Shown: positions 36,401-49,685 of the stretch, one piece after another
How the letters are laid out: each line of letters starts with the position of its first letter
How positions within the stretch are numbered: the first letter of the stretch is position 1
Source of the DNA: Tyto alba
Taxonomy: Eukaryota > Chordata > Aves > Strigiformes > Tytonidae
Assembly (NCBI RefSeq): GCF_018691265.1
Contig: NW_024881327.1
Location: 24,421,936 to 24,485,935 of the forward strand
Direction: 5' to 3'
Length of the DNA: 64,000 bases
Program-made: the position numbers and the translations under genes
The notes under the pieces: model-generated
What the model was told of the DNA's origin: nothing
The model's input: the letters and a program-made list of their open reading frames with translations, nothing else
Databases searched by the model: none

Positions 36401-39165
36401 ACATGTACTAAAAAAGGGAAACACATAGATTTTATATAATTGACCCATTGAGCAGTGCTGCCTTTCAATCTGAAACAGATATTCATTGTAGCACAGGTCA
36501 GCAATTGGCTGTCAAACTTTTCAAAAACGTGTCTGCAGGAACGGTCTGTGTCTTTCTAATTCTGGGAAGATTCAATTTGGTCATTGGCAGAAGTTTCCAG
36601 TATTACTTGAAATTCATCCAATTAAATGAATTCTACTTCTACATTCCTGAGTGTGAATGCAGACAGCCAAGAGCAGTGCCAACATTAATTTATCCTTACA
36701 TATGAGCATAATGTCATGGAAGGCCAATTTACCCAGTCTATCTCCCAGACAGTGCACAATTGTTACCATATTTCTGGTGGGATCTTTTCTTAGTCTAGTT
36801 TAAGAGATTATATTGTCCTTTATCATTGAGTATGTGACAGGAAAGGGAAGGGATGGCTGGTGCAAATCTAAGACTTTCCTTAATTTGTTTTATATTACAT
36901 AAGCAGCCACAAGGCAGGTAATTGCTGCCTTATCTGCATCTTCTATTACTACTGAAGAAATTGAATGTAAATCCCAGATTTGAAAAGAAACTTGGCTAAA
37001 ACTGTATACTCCAAATGGTCCAGAAGGAACTGACTGTAAAATAAAATTCTTGTTTGCCATTACTGTTTCAGTGCTCTTGAGGTCTTATCAATATCTTCTC
37101 AAAGAGAATAGAAAAAAAAAATATTCAGGAGTTCTAAATTAAAACCAAGACAAAATTATTCAACCAAGTTCACCATGTAGGAGCATTAAATGATTTTTTT
37201 TTTTTTTATTCTCCCTTAAAATTTTCATTCCTTTTTTAGTCAAGACTCCACTAGCTTGCCTGGAACACTCACCCAAATCACAGTTTGGAATTTTGTCGCT
37301 CAATGAATTGTGTTTTTACATTTAGCCAGTGTTTCACTCCCTGTATTATCTTAGTCAGACTGCACAATCCCATTTTTTTTTTTTTAAATTAACTTGCTGT
37401 GTAGTTGAATATGCAGTTATATAGTCTTAGAAATACAATTACCACAGCAATAACAAGACTTGCTATGTAAGTACCCTTAAAAGGGCCAAGCACGAGTAAT
37501 TTCAGGTAGGGAAACACATTTTTAAAATGTATTGCTATGTATCTACATCTACTGCTGATTGTACTTTCATCAGTAAAGAATTTAAATTACTATGACAAGT
37601 CGCCTACCTTCAGTAAATACCTCAGTGAGAAATTATGTCTTCAGCCTACTTACCCTTTTTACAAAAGTGGATAGGGAGAGATATGTACCATATTAAAAAA
37701 ACCAATGTCATTTGCATATTAAAATGATTTCTTATGAAACAAGTGAAAAGAAAGATTTTGTTGTTAAAATTAGATTTTAAAGATTATTTTGTTGTTGTGA
37801 AGTAAAAACGTAATGATATGGTTGTTGCACTGCATGTGGAAGTTTCCATCTGGAGAATACTCAAACTGAGATTACAAACTTCCTGGTTAAGTTTACAAAC
37901 ATTGGTAGAGAACATTCAGGTAAAAGCAGACCTGTATCTACTTTGTCGGTGTAAAGAGTACCAATAAGATGACATAGCTGAACATTCTTAGTATGATATA
38001 TAATAATATTCAAAGCTACACACAATGCCTAAAACAAAATGTGACAAAACTATATTAGATCAACATAAAACCTAGTATGTTCCCATTGTCAACAGGCAGG
38101 AAATGGTACCATGGTAATGCCGTGATTGTGAGTGCAGATTGATATTGAACATACTGGGTGTCAGTATTGTTACCAGGGGCCTTATACTTGGCTTTGTGTT
38201 GCTCCCCTGTGCTGCCTAGGCTCATGTGTCTTTGTTCCTTCCCTGCAAGTGTCCTCCTCCAGTCCCCTGCCCTCCTATACTCACTTTTGTAGAGTTGGGG
38301 TGGTGTTACCTGCACAGTTTCTCAGCTCAGTAGTGAAGACAGGCTGAGCACCCCTTTAAATCTGCCTACATATTGTCTTCCTCCCCTTAGTTTGCAAAGT
38401 GCAGAATAAGATGCCTCACATACTAAATCAGTAGGGGTGGGATTCAGATCCTAATTAAAGCATTCGAACTGGTGTGTCTACGTATCAGGATTTAAGTGAC
38501 TCCTGTCAATAACAATCTACAGCCAATGGAGGTTGGAGCGCTTGTGCCTAAGGTTTCCCTAAAACACATGCTTAGTTTCTGTTAGGAAAATTGACCAATA
38601 TTGAATTCTGGACTCCATTGACTGCACTGTCTGTATCACCATTGCCTCTGTTGACTACAGCTTCCCTGACTATTACAAGAGTTTAGATATACTCAAATGT
38701 GGATACTCTAATCTCAAACTAATTCTTTCTCTAGTAGTCTTTAATCCCAGAACAATGGCTAAGGAATAAGATTGTGGAAGGAGGAGGCGGAGAGCAAGGA
38801 TATTGATATCAAAAGACTGAGAAACATAGAGGGGATGCCATAACTTTCTTGAGCTGCTACCTCCGTCATGGAATACATTTCCCCAAGAAAGATCCCATCC
38901 AAGCAGATGCATTAGGTTGGGTGAGGATCTGGGATACTCTCCCCCTGATGTGCATGAAATCCTAATGACTTTCAAATAGGCTTAACAGGAGTAAAGCATG
39001 AAGTAATACCAAAATTTATCCACAATGACACTGTGAGACATGGAGCATGGTGCATTCAAAGAATACATCTTGCAAATAACTATCCTGAACTTCCATAAAT
39101 GAACTACATTGTTGGGTGGGGACAGAGGGGATTTTGTTTGTTTTAACCCAGTGCTTCACAGGTTT
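30403..39165. other. AT-rich non-coding stretch, no gene recognised
   Basis: Nearly 8.8 kb has no supported exon, RNA gene or identifiable transposon. Frames reach about 107 codons (32100-32423) without domain features. Simple sequence includes A/C-rich (CAAA)-like tracts at about 30651-30681 and 33335-33390, and T runs at 34393-34410 and near 37195-37207. Confidence 0.55.
34393..34410 (+). repeat. Poly(T) homopolymer, 18 bp
   Basis: An uninterrupted run of 18 T follows 'TTTAAAGTG'. No retroposed body is recognisable on the minus strand. Confidence 0.8.
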
Positions 39166-39256
39166 GCTCTGTGACCCTTTAGGTTGGGAAGGACCTCTGG
39201 ACATCCAACCAGAGCAAAACTCAGAGCAAAACCAGTTTCAAAGATCACATTGACCT
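39166..39256 (-). mobile_element. CR1 LINE 3'-end fragment, minus strand
   Basis: The plus strand reads 'TTTAGGTTGGGAAGGACCTC' and 'TGGACATCCAACC', the antisense of a CR1 3' UTR tail, followed by 'CCAGTTTCAAAGATCA'. Only about 90 bp remain. The strand follows from the tail lying at the low-coordinate side. Confidence 0.7.
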
Positions 39257-39868
39257 GTAAACTTTGTCAACAGCAAAATCAGTTTTGAGGGGTTGTTTTT
39301 ACTGTATTGTCCCAAAATAACTCAAATTGTACTGCTTGCAGGCAACTAAAAGCAAAATCAGGAAGAGTACTAACTGGGAATCTGGGGCTTCTTGCCGAGT
39401 TCCTTTGAGAAATCCCACAAGGAAGCAAAGCTATTCTGTTAGGCAAATTCCTACCCTGCTTTGCACATGCATCTGGGGCTATGGGATTCATTTTATGAAG
39501 CAAATGTAATCTGAACTATTTCTTGAAAATTAGGGAAAGAAAGAACAAGAATGCCTGTTTCTTTAGAGTTAAATACCATGTAATTTTTTTCCAACACTCT
39601 TTGAAGGAATGAGAAACTTAGCTCAAAACATTTAGGATGTTTCTTTCTGCATCTAACTGAAATTGGTATAGATTCAGTTATTAGTAACAAGTTGCTGGTA
39701 CTAGCGATCACAGTTACTAATTTAGGTTTTATCTTTGTCAAGGCCTGCTTGTAACACACAATGTTTATTTTTTAATTTTCTTTCTTTTGTAGGCAGGGTC
39801 TGTTTTATGTAAATCATCTTGCTTCCAGAGGAGAAATATAACTGCTGAAAACGGTGAAGAATTTATAG

Positions 39869-39893
39869 CACATATATATACCATATATATGTG
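39869..39893. repeat. Perfect short hairpin, 11-bp arms and 3-nt loop
   Basis: CACATATATAT, loop ACC, then ATATATATGTG. The arms are exact reverse complements. The alternating TA core makes this an easily formed cruciform, and simple-sequence origin is the plain explanation. Confidence 0.85.
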
Positions 39894-42800
39894 GTATAAA
39901 TACAAGAGCTGAGTATTTATCATAGTAGCTATTACAATTTTTCACTTAATACCTAGATAAATGCATTTTAAAGGAAAATAATGTTTCAAAGTCCTAGATG
40001 AGAAAATTGATTGAACTTTTTCCCTTTTTTTTATGCTGTGGTATATTTTGGTGTTCTAGTAGAGAAAATTTGATGTCCTGTTTCCTGTCTTTCCTCCAGC
40101 TCTCTCATTTATGACCTACTTCCACACCTTTTAAAAAAGAAAACGGTAATAATCTCAAAAGGAATATTCTTATATATAAGGCTATTAAAAACCTCAGAAG
40201 AATAAAAGCCAATCTGAGGGCAAGAATAGTGATATAGTTTTAGTCCATGTGGTAATAAATATAGAGAAACAATACCAATTTTGGCCATATTATTCTAACA
40301 CAATTCACGTTAAGTAGCTTTAATATTTTTAGAATAAATTTATACTTTACATTTTCTGTAATAGAAGAATGAAAGTCTCTTTTTAGCCAACCAAAAACTA
40401 TTCCATTTTGCTGCGCAATTAATTTAATTCATTTAGATTTGGCAATGTTGATAAGCATTATTTGGCATGACAAAATATCGGCTGTGTTGTTCCATTTCTA
40501 CAGTTTCATATTACTTTGCTACATAATCTTAGTTTTTTAAATTGTTGTCAGTTCTGATTAGTTTCAGCAGATCATTTTGAGTAGTTTTCTAAGCAAACCT
40601 TTACTGCTTTATATATCACCACTTACATATCATCTGTCAATTAAGTGTCACACTATTGAGTGTTTTTTTGTCATACTGTACATAATGCTTCTATATGCTC
40701 TATAATTCTGTATATGTTGTTTTATGAGGCTGTAATAATATTCAAAGCTGTGTGCCTTTTTTAGTAATTTGTTGACCTTTTTAATTTGTTCTAAATATGC
40801 TCAGTTTGTTGTTGTATTATTCTCTCAGTAGGAACAGAATCATTTTATTACAGGCCTTTGACCTAAAACAGTTAGGAGGAAACTAGTATTACAGTCCTGT
40901 CCATAAATATTTAGAGCTATCATTATAATATTTGAGAACTCTCCTTTCTTTCTAAATGTAGTGCCAGCACATTACATACTGCCACATTATTAAGACATAC
41001 AACTTGACACTGTTATCCACCACCTCTGTACCTGGAATCTGTGCCTTTGAACAGTTTTGTTAATCCGTTTTCCCATGGGAAGTACTAGCGTGAACGTGTA
41101 GAAAATGCATAAATTCTATCCCGGGCCTGAGAAATGACTTCTAATAAAAAAAAAAAAAGGGGGATATTATAAAGGGGCATGTGTTCAGAAAAGATCTTGT
41201 TTCTGGACTTCACCTCTCTCTTTTCCCTCCTGCCCACTCCCTCCCTCCTCTTAGAAACAACAAACAGTGCTGCCCACAGTAAACAAAAACAGACAAACAA
41301 AAACAAAACCAAAAAAAAAAGAAAAAAAAAAGCTGAATTAATTCTGCCTTGAAGTGGATTTTAATGCTGACAAGTGTGAACCAGTTAACTGACCATGTAC
41401 AAGTTTCAGTCTTCTCTAGTATTTTGTTCCTTTGTAGATTTGTAATGGGTTTATTCAACTGTCAGATGTATATATTTTAGGATCCTGGCAAAGTTGCTTC
41501 ATTACTGATAAACAAATTACTTTTCTGGTTATGAACATGGAGGAAATAGTTTGCTAAGCAGAGTCTGCATTTCTTCTCTACTGGTCATGAAGCTGTTGCT
41601 AAGAAACAATGGTGAATTTACTTTCATTAATATATTTTTCATGAAGTATGAGAAAGCAGCCTAATCACTTTGGATCTAGCTAATGTTTTTGAAATGGAAT
41701 ATAAAATGTTGTTCCTTCATAGTGGTATTCTGCTCACTTCAGAACCATAATGGATTAAAAAATAAATATGATTTCAGTGAAATGATATTCCTATTTCCCA
41801 TATTTAGGGAGGCAATGGGATAAAATGAATGCTTCAGCAATGTGATAGAAAAAAAACAACAGGAGGTATGCTTAAAGCATGCACATGTCTTATTAAATGG
41901 TATTCTATCTTTTATTCCCATCAGACTCAATTAGAAACCACTGATAAGTCTTTTCACTTATTCTTGTATGGGAGACCTCTGACATAGCTGATTCCTCCTT
42001 TCTTTTATTGCTTTTGAAAGACTAATTTCCCTTGATAACAATCAGTTTTATCAAGTGACAGAAAAAGTAATTAAAGATGTTCATAATTAACTCATCTCTC
42101 TGCCAACAAACTAAATAGCTAAACAGCTCTTTAAGAATAACAACAATAACTAGACTTTTATGAATAATGGAATTGGTCTTATATTATTTATCCCAGTAGA
42201 CATGGTGGTGGTGGTATTGATTTCCACACAAACAAACTGCAATGATTCAAAATTATACCTATTGCCTTATTGAATACTGATGAAAGCATAGATACAGTAA
42301 TCTGCATTATGAGATGACACAATGTTCCTCAGACTGCACTGGTTTACTGCACTGAAAGTGAAGAATTAATAGAGACAGTCATAAGGTATGTTAACCTGAG
42401 AAAAACCCTTATTTTTTTAAAAAAAGTAATTGAGTACCGATTTCTTTCTTGTGAAAAGAAATCTGGATATTGTGACCTTTTAAAGGACACTGAGTAATTG
42501 GTCTATATGTTTTTTTTTCCTTTCTCTAGATGGATGTACAAGGCTAAGAAAACTGACTTTATCTCAAAGCTTAATTATTGACCCAAACTTTGTTTTGAAT
42601 ATCTTCATTACTGTGTTTCAGAGATACTTAGCAAAAAATATTATGAGAAAATTTTGGCTGTGTTTTTTAATATTAGGGAATGTTGTACAGACTAAGTAAA
42701 ATAAAAACTTCAATCATTCTCAAGACTGGAGGAGAACAGGTACATTAAGGAAACAACGTTTCTTTACGTTGTATAGTAGACAGCATCAGTAGAAATATTT

Positions 42801-43281
42801 TAGATTTGCAACCATGATAGGAAACAGAACTGTTGGGTGTCCCACTGAGACAAATACATCTCTTCTATACATGCTATGCAAACAAATGGCAAAAGTACTG
42901 CTTAAAATCTTGACACATACTAATGTGATTGCACTTATCTTATTAACTGAAATTGGAACTTCCTTCAATTACTTTTCTCATAACTCTCAAAATGCTTGCT
43001 CAAAAAAGCCAGCTGTAGTTGGCAGCCCTATTTTTTTTTTCTGCCATGCTATGAGAATTTATAACCATACAACACTAAACAATATATCTTCAATTTTTTT
43101 GTTTCTAAAAAAAGTCACAAATGTATTAGGGAGCACCTGGTATTCTGTCTCAAAAATTATCTGCTTGTCCTTACAAAATGTTCATTTGAGTTTTCGTTTG
43201 TCTTCAGCAAGTTTATCTTCTTAGGACTGATAAACTCATTGATATTATCTACATATATACTTATATATATATTCATACTGA

Positions 43282-43300
43282 ATATATATATATATATATA
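43282..43300 (+). repeat. (AT)n microsatellite
   Basis: About nine uninterrupted AT units, with more TA-rich sequence upstream at 43248-43272 that can pair with it. Length may vary between individuals. Confidence 0.85.
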
Positions 43301-43654
43301 AATATGCTGGAAATGTTTATGGCCACTGGGGTGGAATAGATGTATTATGCACTGGTTAAGCAAGTCAAGTAAAAGGTTCTCTAACCCCAAAATCTGAGGG
43401 AAGATGACATAATATAGCCAAAAAAAAAGGAGGGGAACAAATGAGTTATTTTCTTAGTAACTGCTATTAACTACAATGTCTACTACAAACCAGCTTTTAT
43501 TCTGTCTGATGATAGGAACTTGAGGATAGCTGATTAGTCACAGGGAGATATTAATTTGTTAATATTACTTTATGTGTTTCCAAAGCCAAAGTTTTGGAGA
43601 GTCTTCCATGCAATCAGTTTTGAAGTGTGTGTTGCAAGCCTCTAAGATAATAAA

Positions 43655-43657
<3 letters not shown>

Positions 43658-43701
<44 letters not shown>
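43658..43701 (+). repeat. Poly(A) homopolymer, 44 bp
   Basis: A run of 44 A is preceded by ATAATAAACTT, which puts an AATAAA string at 43649-43654, only three bases before the run. That is closer than the usual 10-30 bases for a polyadenylated retrocopy. No target-site duplication is apparent and no parent transcript is recognised. Confidence 0.85.
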
Positions 43702-43704
<3 letters not shown>

Positions 43705-44267
43705 AGATCTTCTGCCAGAGCACCATACTTTGTAAGAGATTAGAGGAGGGGCAAAGTTTATTGTCTTCTGGTGAAGATAGGAAGATAGGCTGTTTAAAAT
43801 AACATGGGAAGAAGCAGCCAGGGAAATTTGGAAAGAGATGTGGTAAGAGAAAGTGTAATTGTAAATATATTTTTCTTCTACTTTCCCCTTTCTTTCCCCT
43901 ACTCTTGAATTTCAAACTTTACTCAACACAGACTATTTCTGTTACCTCGTAGCAAATGTCCCATCAGTCAATTTTACTTTTTACCATTTCCATCCTGATT
44001 TGTAGGTATTTTAATCTTTGCAGATACTGTATCTAGATAAATTAGCACTACTGAAGGATTAGCATTTAGAGGATTTCTCAACTTAAAGTTCTGGAGTACA
44101 GCAGGACTTAGAAGTTCTTTACATTTTCTGGCTGCCCTATTGCTAAGACTACAGAAGATGCATGTAAAAGAATAGAAACACTGAAAAAGGTAAAGTTACA
44201 CGGTGTTAAATTGAAGATCTACCTTGACTGGAGAAGTTCATTATACCAGATTGTCCCTAAATAATGG

Positions 44268-44318
<51 letters not shown>
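44268..44318 (+). repeat. Poly(A) homopolymer, 51 bp, longest in the window
   Basis: An uninterrupted run of 51 A follows 'CCTAAATAATGG', and 'CCAACAACAAAACC' comes after it. It lies 566 bp downstream of the 44-bp A run on the same strand. No element body is recognised between them. Exact length is likely uncertain in sequencing. Confidence 0.85.
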
Positions 44319-44320
<2 letters not shown>

Positions 44321-44944
44321 AACAACAAAACCATAAGCAGAATTCATGTGGAACTGTAATTCTAGTTCTCAAACAGCTGCTTCTGTTTTGGTTCCAGATT
44401 TTACTTCCCCCTCCCTGGATAGTCAGTGCAATGGCTGGAAGACCTCATTGGCACTGAACTTCCTTGCTCCTCCCACTGCTGATTTCTACCACTGGATGAG
44501 AAACATCCGCTCATGGGAGCCATTCACCCTTTTCTAGTGCATTTTGATGATACACTTCTACAGCTTTAGTAAATGTAACTGCAATACTTTAACTAGGTAA
44601 ATTTTGGCCCACCTATGTCAGGAGAATCACACCCAAACTACAAATACCAATTTACAGTCCTTTTCACAACTGTAAGGGAAAAGACATAGTCTTCTTAATG
44701 TTAGGAAGATTTCTGGAAGACTTTGTTTTTCATTGAAAAATTTGTAGTATATTCCACAGCAAAGCAGCAGGTTACAGATGAAGCCATTTATAACAGGAAA
44801 TTGTCTGACAGAACAGCTTGTGTGAGGAAAGAAGCAGATCTCACTGAGGGAAATCTCTACCCAAGAATCAAATATCTTTTTTTTTTTTTTTAATGATGAA
44901 TCTGATGTATCTGTTGGGATAGGTTTCAGGAGTTCTAATAATTA

Positions 44945-45012
44945 AAAAAACAAACCAAACCAAACAAAAACACATAAAAAAAAAAAAAAAAAACAACAAC
45001 AACAACAAAAAC
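44945..45012 (+). repeat. A/C-rich low-complexity tract
   Basis: CAAAC-type units lead into an A run of about 18 and then (CAA)n. It is low-complexity sequence with no coding potential. Confidence 0.8.
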
Positions 45013-45681
45013 CTGAATAGGGCGAGAAATTTCATAGAAGTTGAACAGGCAGTGTTAGAAATAGGAGGGTGGCAAAAGGAGCCAGACACCAGAGTTCTGT
45101 TTGAGTAACTCTCTGCTCCTATAAAATTGCCAAGTCAGTCCTTGTTTGCCATATATTTAAGTGCTTCTCCACAGAAGAAATTGGGATTTGTAATAAATAA
45201 CATATTTTTAACATGTCAAATATTACACAATGGTGTAAGTTATCCTGTATCTTTCCCATGTTTTCTAAAGCCCTATTAATATTTCTAAATATTTCATAGC
45301 CTCTTTTATTACCTGAAGTCCCATTTAATATTTTTCTGCAACAACACTGAAACAAAGAGCTGTCTCTTCCTCTCTCTCTTTGGCAATGTTATAAATCTAG
45401 CGGTGTTATTAATGTAATGTCCCCAAATCCAGGACAGCAATACAACAAATGTAAGCATCAGTTTCTGTTAACACTACTATCTACCTGGTTTGCCAGGTTC
45501 TGGGCAGTGTACTCTGCTTTGCACTCAGACTGCTCTGAATTTCTTCTTGAAAATAGTGTTGATCGAGTCTTGTCTCATAGTACTGTGCTGTGTAGCATCT
45601 CTTTTTCTTTATTCCCCCCTTGAAAATTTGTGATAAGTCAAGGATCAGCAAAGTACTGCAATTCTGATGGATGAAAGGCAC

Positions 45682-45702
45682 AAAAAAAAAAAAAAAAAAA
45701 AA
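45682..45702 (+). repeat. Poly(A) homopolymer, 21 bp
   Basis: A run of 21 A after 'AAAGGCAC' and before 'GGGACC'. It is simple sequence with no recognisable retrocopy. Confidence 0.85.
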
Positions 45703-47597
45703 GGGACCAGTGCTATTGTTCCATATTTGGTGAAGTCAGAAGACGTATCAGGCAGGAGAGGGCTAAAAGCAGAAGAGTACAGAACTATAAGTGAAAAGAA
45801 TTTTGAGCTGTAAAAAAAAAAAATAAAATAAAAATGAGTGTAATTCAACATTGGGAGTGCAATTCACATGGGACTATGACATTTAAATTTCTAGAATACA
45901 TAATCTATCAGAAAGTCCTAGGGAAAAAAGGTCTTTGTCTAAGAATGAGGTGAGAACTGATAACGGCCTCCATGAAAAGCATCTGAAAAGAAAAAGATAA
46001 ATATTCTCTGTCCCCTTTTTTGGAAAAATTGAGCAAGGATAGGTTTGGCATTATGAAAATCCAACTAGAAAGGTTGCTAAATCTGAAAATAGATTGAGTG
46101 GGTATATTGTCAACCTAGTTACTGAAATTGCTTAAAAATAAGTTAGGCAAACAAAGTAGAAAACAAAAGTAATCTAGATGTATGCAATTGTTTATATGTG
46201 ACAGATTTCCCTTGAAAGACATGTGGTGGGGATTATAAATTTACTCTGTAGAGCAGGCTGCAACCAATTTTCTTTGAGTGTTTGACCCTTTCTATTGTTG
46301 TTGGTCAGTTTGCCTGCTGTTAATGCTGAAATATTGCAATACAAATAAAACAGATGCCCTGACCTTCCACTGTGCTACACAATGTTCAAACAAGGTGTGT
46401 TTTTTACTGCTATGTAAGTAGAAAAGAAACTACACTACAGTCAGTAAAGAAGACTGAAAATCAGTTTTGTGTAGTGCCCAAAGGACTTAGCCTTTGACAG
46501 TATAGCACATTAAAGCTGCCTGAAAAAATTTTGTCTACTTCTTTTCTGTTATTTCACAACATAGAGAGAAATTATTTATTTTTCAGTGGAGCACAAGGAC
46601 AATAATATCAGCTGGCAATATCCAACTTTCTCACTGTTCTTACTCTACATAATGTCAAACTTTCAAGAAAAAATGTCAAGGCTGAAATTTTATTTCTTTA
46701 GTCTATTTAAAGAGCATGTTAGTCACAGCAGTAGGTCAAATGAAAGCAGAGCCTAAATGTTGCAGCTAGAGAACACGTTGCACTGTACAGTCACCCACTG
46801 TTGTTCTATTTACAAATCTTTTGTAATTTAAACATAGCTGTGAAAGTTCTCTGAAACAAAACAGGCACAAAACCAATAATAAACAACTTTTACAGTGTTC
46901 TTTCTTTAAGAATATGTGATATTCTCTCTCCACCATCAGTCCAACTGGTCCTTATCTACTGACAACTTTATAAGGAGAGGGAGGGACAGGGTCTTCCATA
47001 CAGGAAATATCTGTAACCAAATAATTAGCCTTTCACGATATTAAATAAACTAATGTACAACCTTTAAAGAATTAGCCTATAAATTGTTATTCTCTCCCCT
47101 TGCACTCCACCTCAGACTGCCATTATACCATGAATCCACCTTGGTGTATCACTGGAAAATGGTCCTTCTTGATTTTTTAAAGTCTCCTTGGTCTTAGTAT
47201 GCAACATTTTATTGGCATGTAGCAAAGATTTTTATGATCTAAGAAAATAAATGATTTTGCATGATGCTTAAAAATGTGTAGAACATCTCTTTTCTTTTTT
47301 TTCAAGCGGAATTATTAAGACTTCACAGAGAGTACCATGGAGATTTTCAGTTTCACAGAAATTATGAATAATTTATGAACAAACAGTGGAAGGAGTTGAT
47401 TACATTTGAAGACAAACCTTAATCATTGAGTTTTATTTAAGTTTTGCCTGATTTATCTTTCAGAAAGGGGAATTTTAGAGATATCATACTGCACCATAGT
47501 TCTAGTGTCAAGCATAATGACATGTGCATCTTTTATAATAATCTGCAGGTACAAATAGTTAAAAGACTTAGCTAGATTACTTATGCATAACCTCTTT

Positions 47598-47653
47598 TTT
47601 TCTTTGTTTTTTTTTGGTTTGGGTTTTTTTTTTTGTTTGTTTTGTTTTGTTTT
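47598..47653 (+). repeat. T/G-rich low-complexity tract
   Basis: Runs of T are broken by single or double G, ending in repeated GTTTT units. It is simple sequence with no function inferred. Confidence 0.8.
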
Positions 47654-49089
47654 CCAAATAATTCTGACTCCTTTTATTTTATTCAGTATACATTGAAAAA
47701 TATAGCTTTGTTTGGACTTTTTTACACATGCATTACCTAATGATCCAGTGGACTCCTCATCTTCATAATTACGTATAAAGATTACTTTTACATTATCTAA
47801 TATTTTCTTTTAAAGTCAACCCATATGTGTTCTGTAACTGTGACTGACTGAGTCAATTCATTAGTAATGTTGGACAAGCTTTTGCAGACTACAAAATTAG
47901 CCAGTCTACCATGCACATGATGTGGTTGTGAACAGAAAGCAAATTTTCTCTCAGTAAGTATTGATATTAGGCTTTGTGAAATCTGTGTTGAGAACCCAAA
48001 TATATATCCTGGCTTCCTTGGATCTACACTGTTCAAGATTGATTGAATTAATGAGTTGTATGAATCACAAAATATGCTGTGTACATTATAGGATAATGAG
48101 TTTTATCATTTCCTTTATCTCAACTAATCCTTATTCTACTCTGTTCCTGGTGGGAGCAGCTTCCTCTGCTTCCTATGTCAGAGGAAACTTCTGTGGACAG
48201 TAGGGGATAGGATTTTTAAAAATCCTAGCGAGAGCTGAGCTGTGTAGCACAGATGTCCCTGAAACTTGTGTGACAAATCTTCTTTGTGTTTTGGATCAAT
48301 TCAAGATTAATTTGGGATACATACTTGTTAAAAGCCTCCTGGAGTCAGACAGCATCATCTCTTTAATTAAGAGGTATTGTGAAGATTCTGAAATTTGAAT
48401 AGAGAATAATTAGTAGTTTGCATTCTGTAAAAACATTGCTTGAAGAGGATATTAAAATCTCCTCTATTAAGAGATGGCATTGTGTTATGTTAGAAAGAGA
48501 ACCTATTCAAAACGAGAAACAGTTTGTTTTGTGCCTCTTGCCTGTGAATGAGTCCAGTATTCAAGGCCAGAGGAGATTAAAGAGCATTCTTACAAAGCCT
48601 AAACTTGTAGCCTCATTTTCAGGTTAACCTATATATATATTTATTCTCTTTTGGTATGTTGTCATAAGGATGGGACTGCAAAATTCAGTTATCTGCATTT
48701 TTTTTTTTTCCACTCCTCTTAAGGTCTAGGTTTCTGCTTTGGTTCAGTTTAACTCCAGTAACTTCAGTCTTCCCCTAAATTAAAAGAACATTTTCAGGAT
48801 CCAAGAGGGGAGGAGGTCTATAAGTGTATTAATTATCTATACTATTTGTGGGAATGTTGACCAAGCCTCTGTTTTATTTGGTCTTTGTGGAGAGGGCTCG
48901 TTTTTCCTCCTTCCCAAGGCAGTCTTGCTGTTTACTTTCTGGTTCATTGTGGTTTTTGAGTGGGTTATATTTTTTTGTCTGTATCAAAGTGCAATAACTT
49001 TTTATGGTGGTCAGTACTTAGTCATGAGGGAAAGGGCTGAGAGATAGCACTCTCAAAACATTTGTCCTTCGCTCCTTCCTTGGAAATAG

Positions 49090-49685
49090 GTTTTGAACGA
49101 GCTTATTTGGCATACCTGAGCAGGGCTGCAGGGTGCCCAGTGTGAGAAGAGGCCATGGCTTGCCTGCTGCTGGTCACAGGCAGCTCTGAAATGAAGCCTG
49201 TGGATGATGTGCCAGGGCAGGGACACCTTTGGGGATTGCAGGTGACCCCAGCCAGGGCAAGGACACTGAGAATCATGGAGCGGTGGAGGAAAACTAGAAA
49301 GAAGCATAGTGGAACATGCAGAAAGAAAGCAATGCACGCATGACCCCCAAGCTCCTGCACCACCATTCACCTTGCCAGAGGGAGAGGGACAGGTTGAGTG
49401 TCACAGCGGCAAAAATAGGGCAAGCTGAGACAGGGGAAGGGGGAGGTGGCACTGGGAATGTACTTGACTTGAGCCTGGGTGAGGGGGAAGAAGGCAGCTT
49501 ACTTATATGTTTGTTTAATTATTTATATTCTCTTTTTGCCAATACTTGAATCAGTGATTAAATGTTTGCAGGGGGTTGATTGTTTTGGTTTGTTTTTTTT
49601 TTTTTTTTAATTTTTTACTGGCAACAAATTAAGTAAAAACATTTCAAGTCAAGATTGTTTTGCCTGTGGCAATGGGTGAAGAAAT
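49090..49685 (+). mobile_element. Older ERVL-type LTR remnant, plus strand
   Basis: The segment is GC-richer than its flanks until about 49500 and then ends in an AT-rich U5-like part: 'CAATACTTGAATCAGTGATT', a T run, 'GGCAACAAATTAAG', then 'AGTCAAGATTGTTTTGCCTG'. The last part aligns with the right end of the large solo LTR in this window ('GAGTCTGTTTTGC' near 30235), which points to related families. ATTAAA at about 49558 may be its polyadenylation signal. The left end and any target-site duplication could not be fixed, and divergence is high. Frames inside it on both strands are not genes. Confidence 0.6.

Larger units (their letters stand above)
39257..49089. other. AT-rich non-coding stretch rich in homopolymers, no gene recognised
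   Basis: No exon or RNA gene is supported over almost 10 kb. The 136-codon plus-strand frame at 42814-43224 has no domain features. Simple sequence is abundant: a (TA)n hairpin at 39869-39893, (AT)n at 43282-43300, long A runs at 43658-43701, 44268-44318 and 45682-45702, A/C-rich sequence at 44945-45012, and T/G-rich sequence at 47598-47653. Confidence 0.55.

Noticed and set aside
41085..41458. Overlapping minus-strand frames of 75-82 codons rich in Phe and Leu
   Set aside because: They translate the A/C-rich low-complexity tract at about 41280-41330 on the opposite strand and have no domain content.
42814..43224. 136-codon plus-strand open frame
   Set aside because: It passes through T-rich runs and has no domain features. 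It is consistent with chance.
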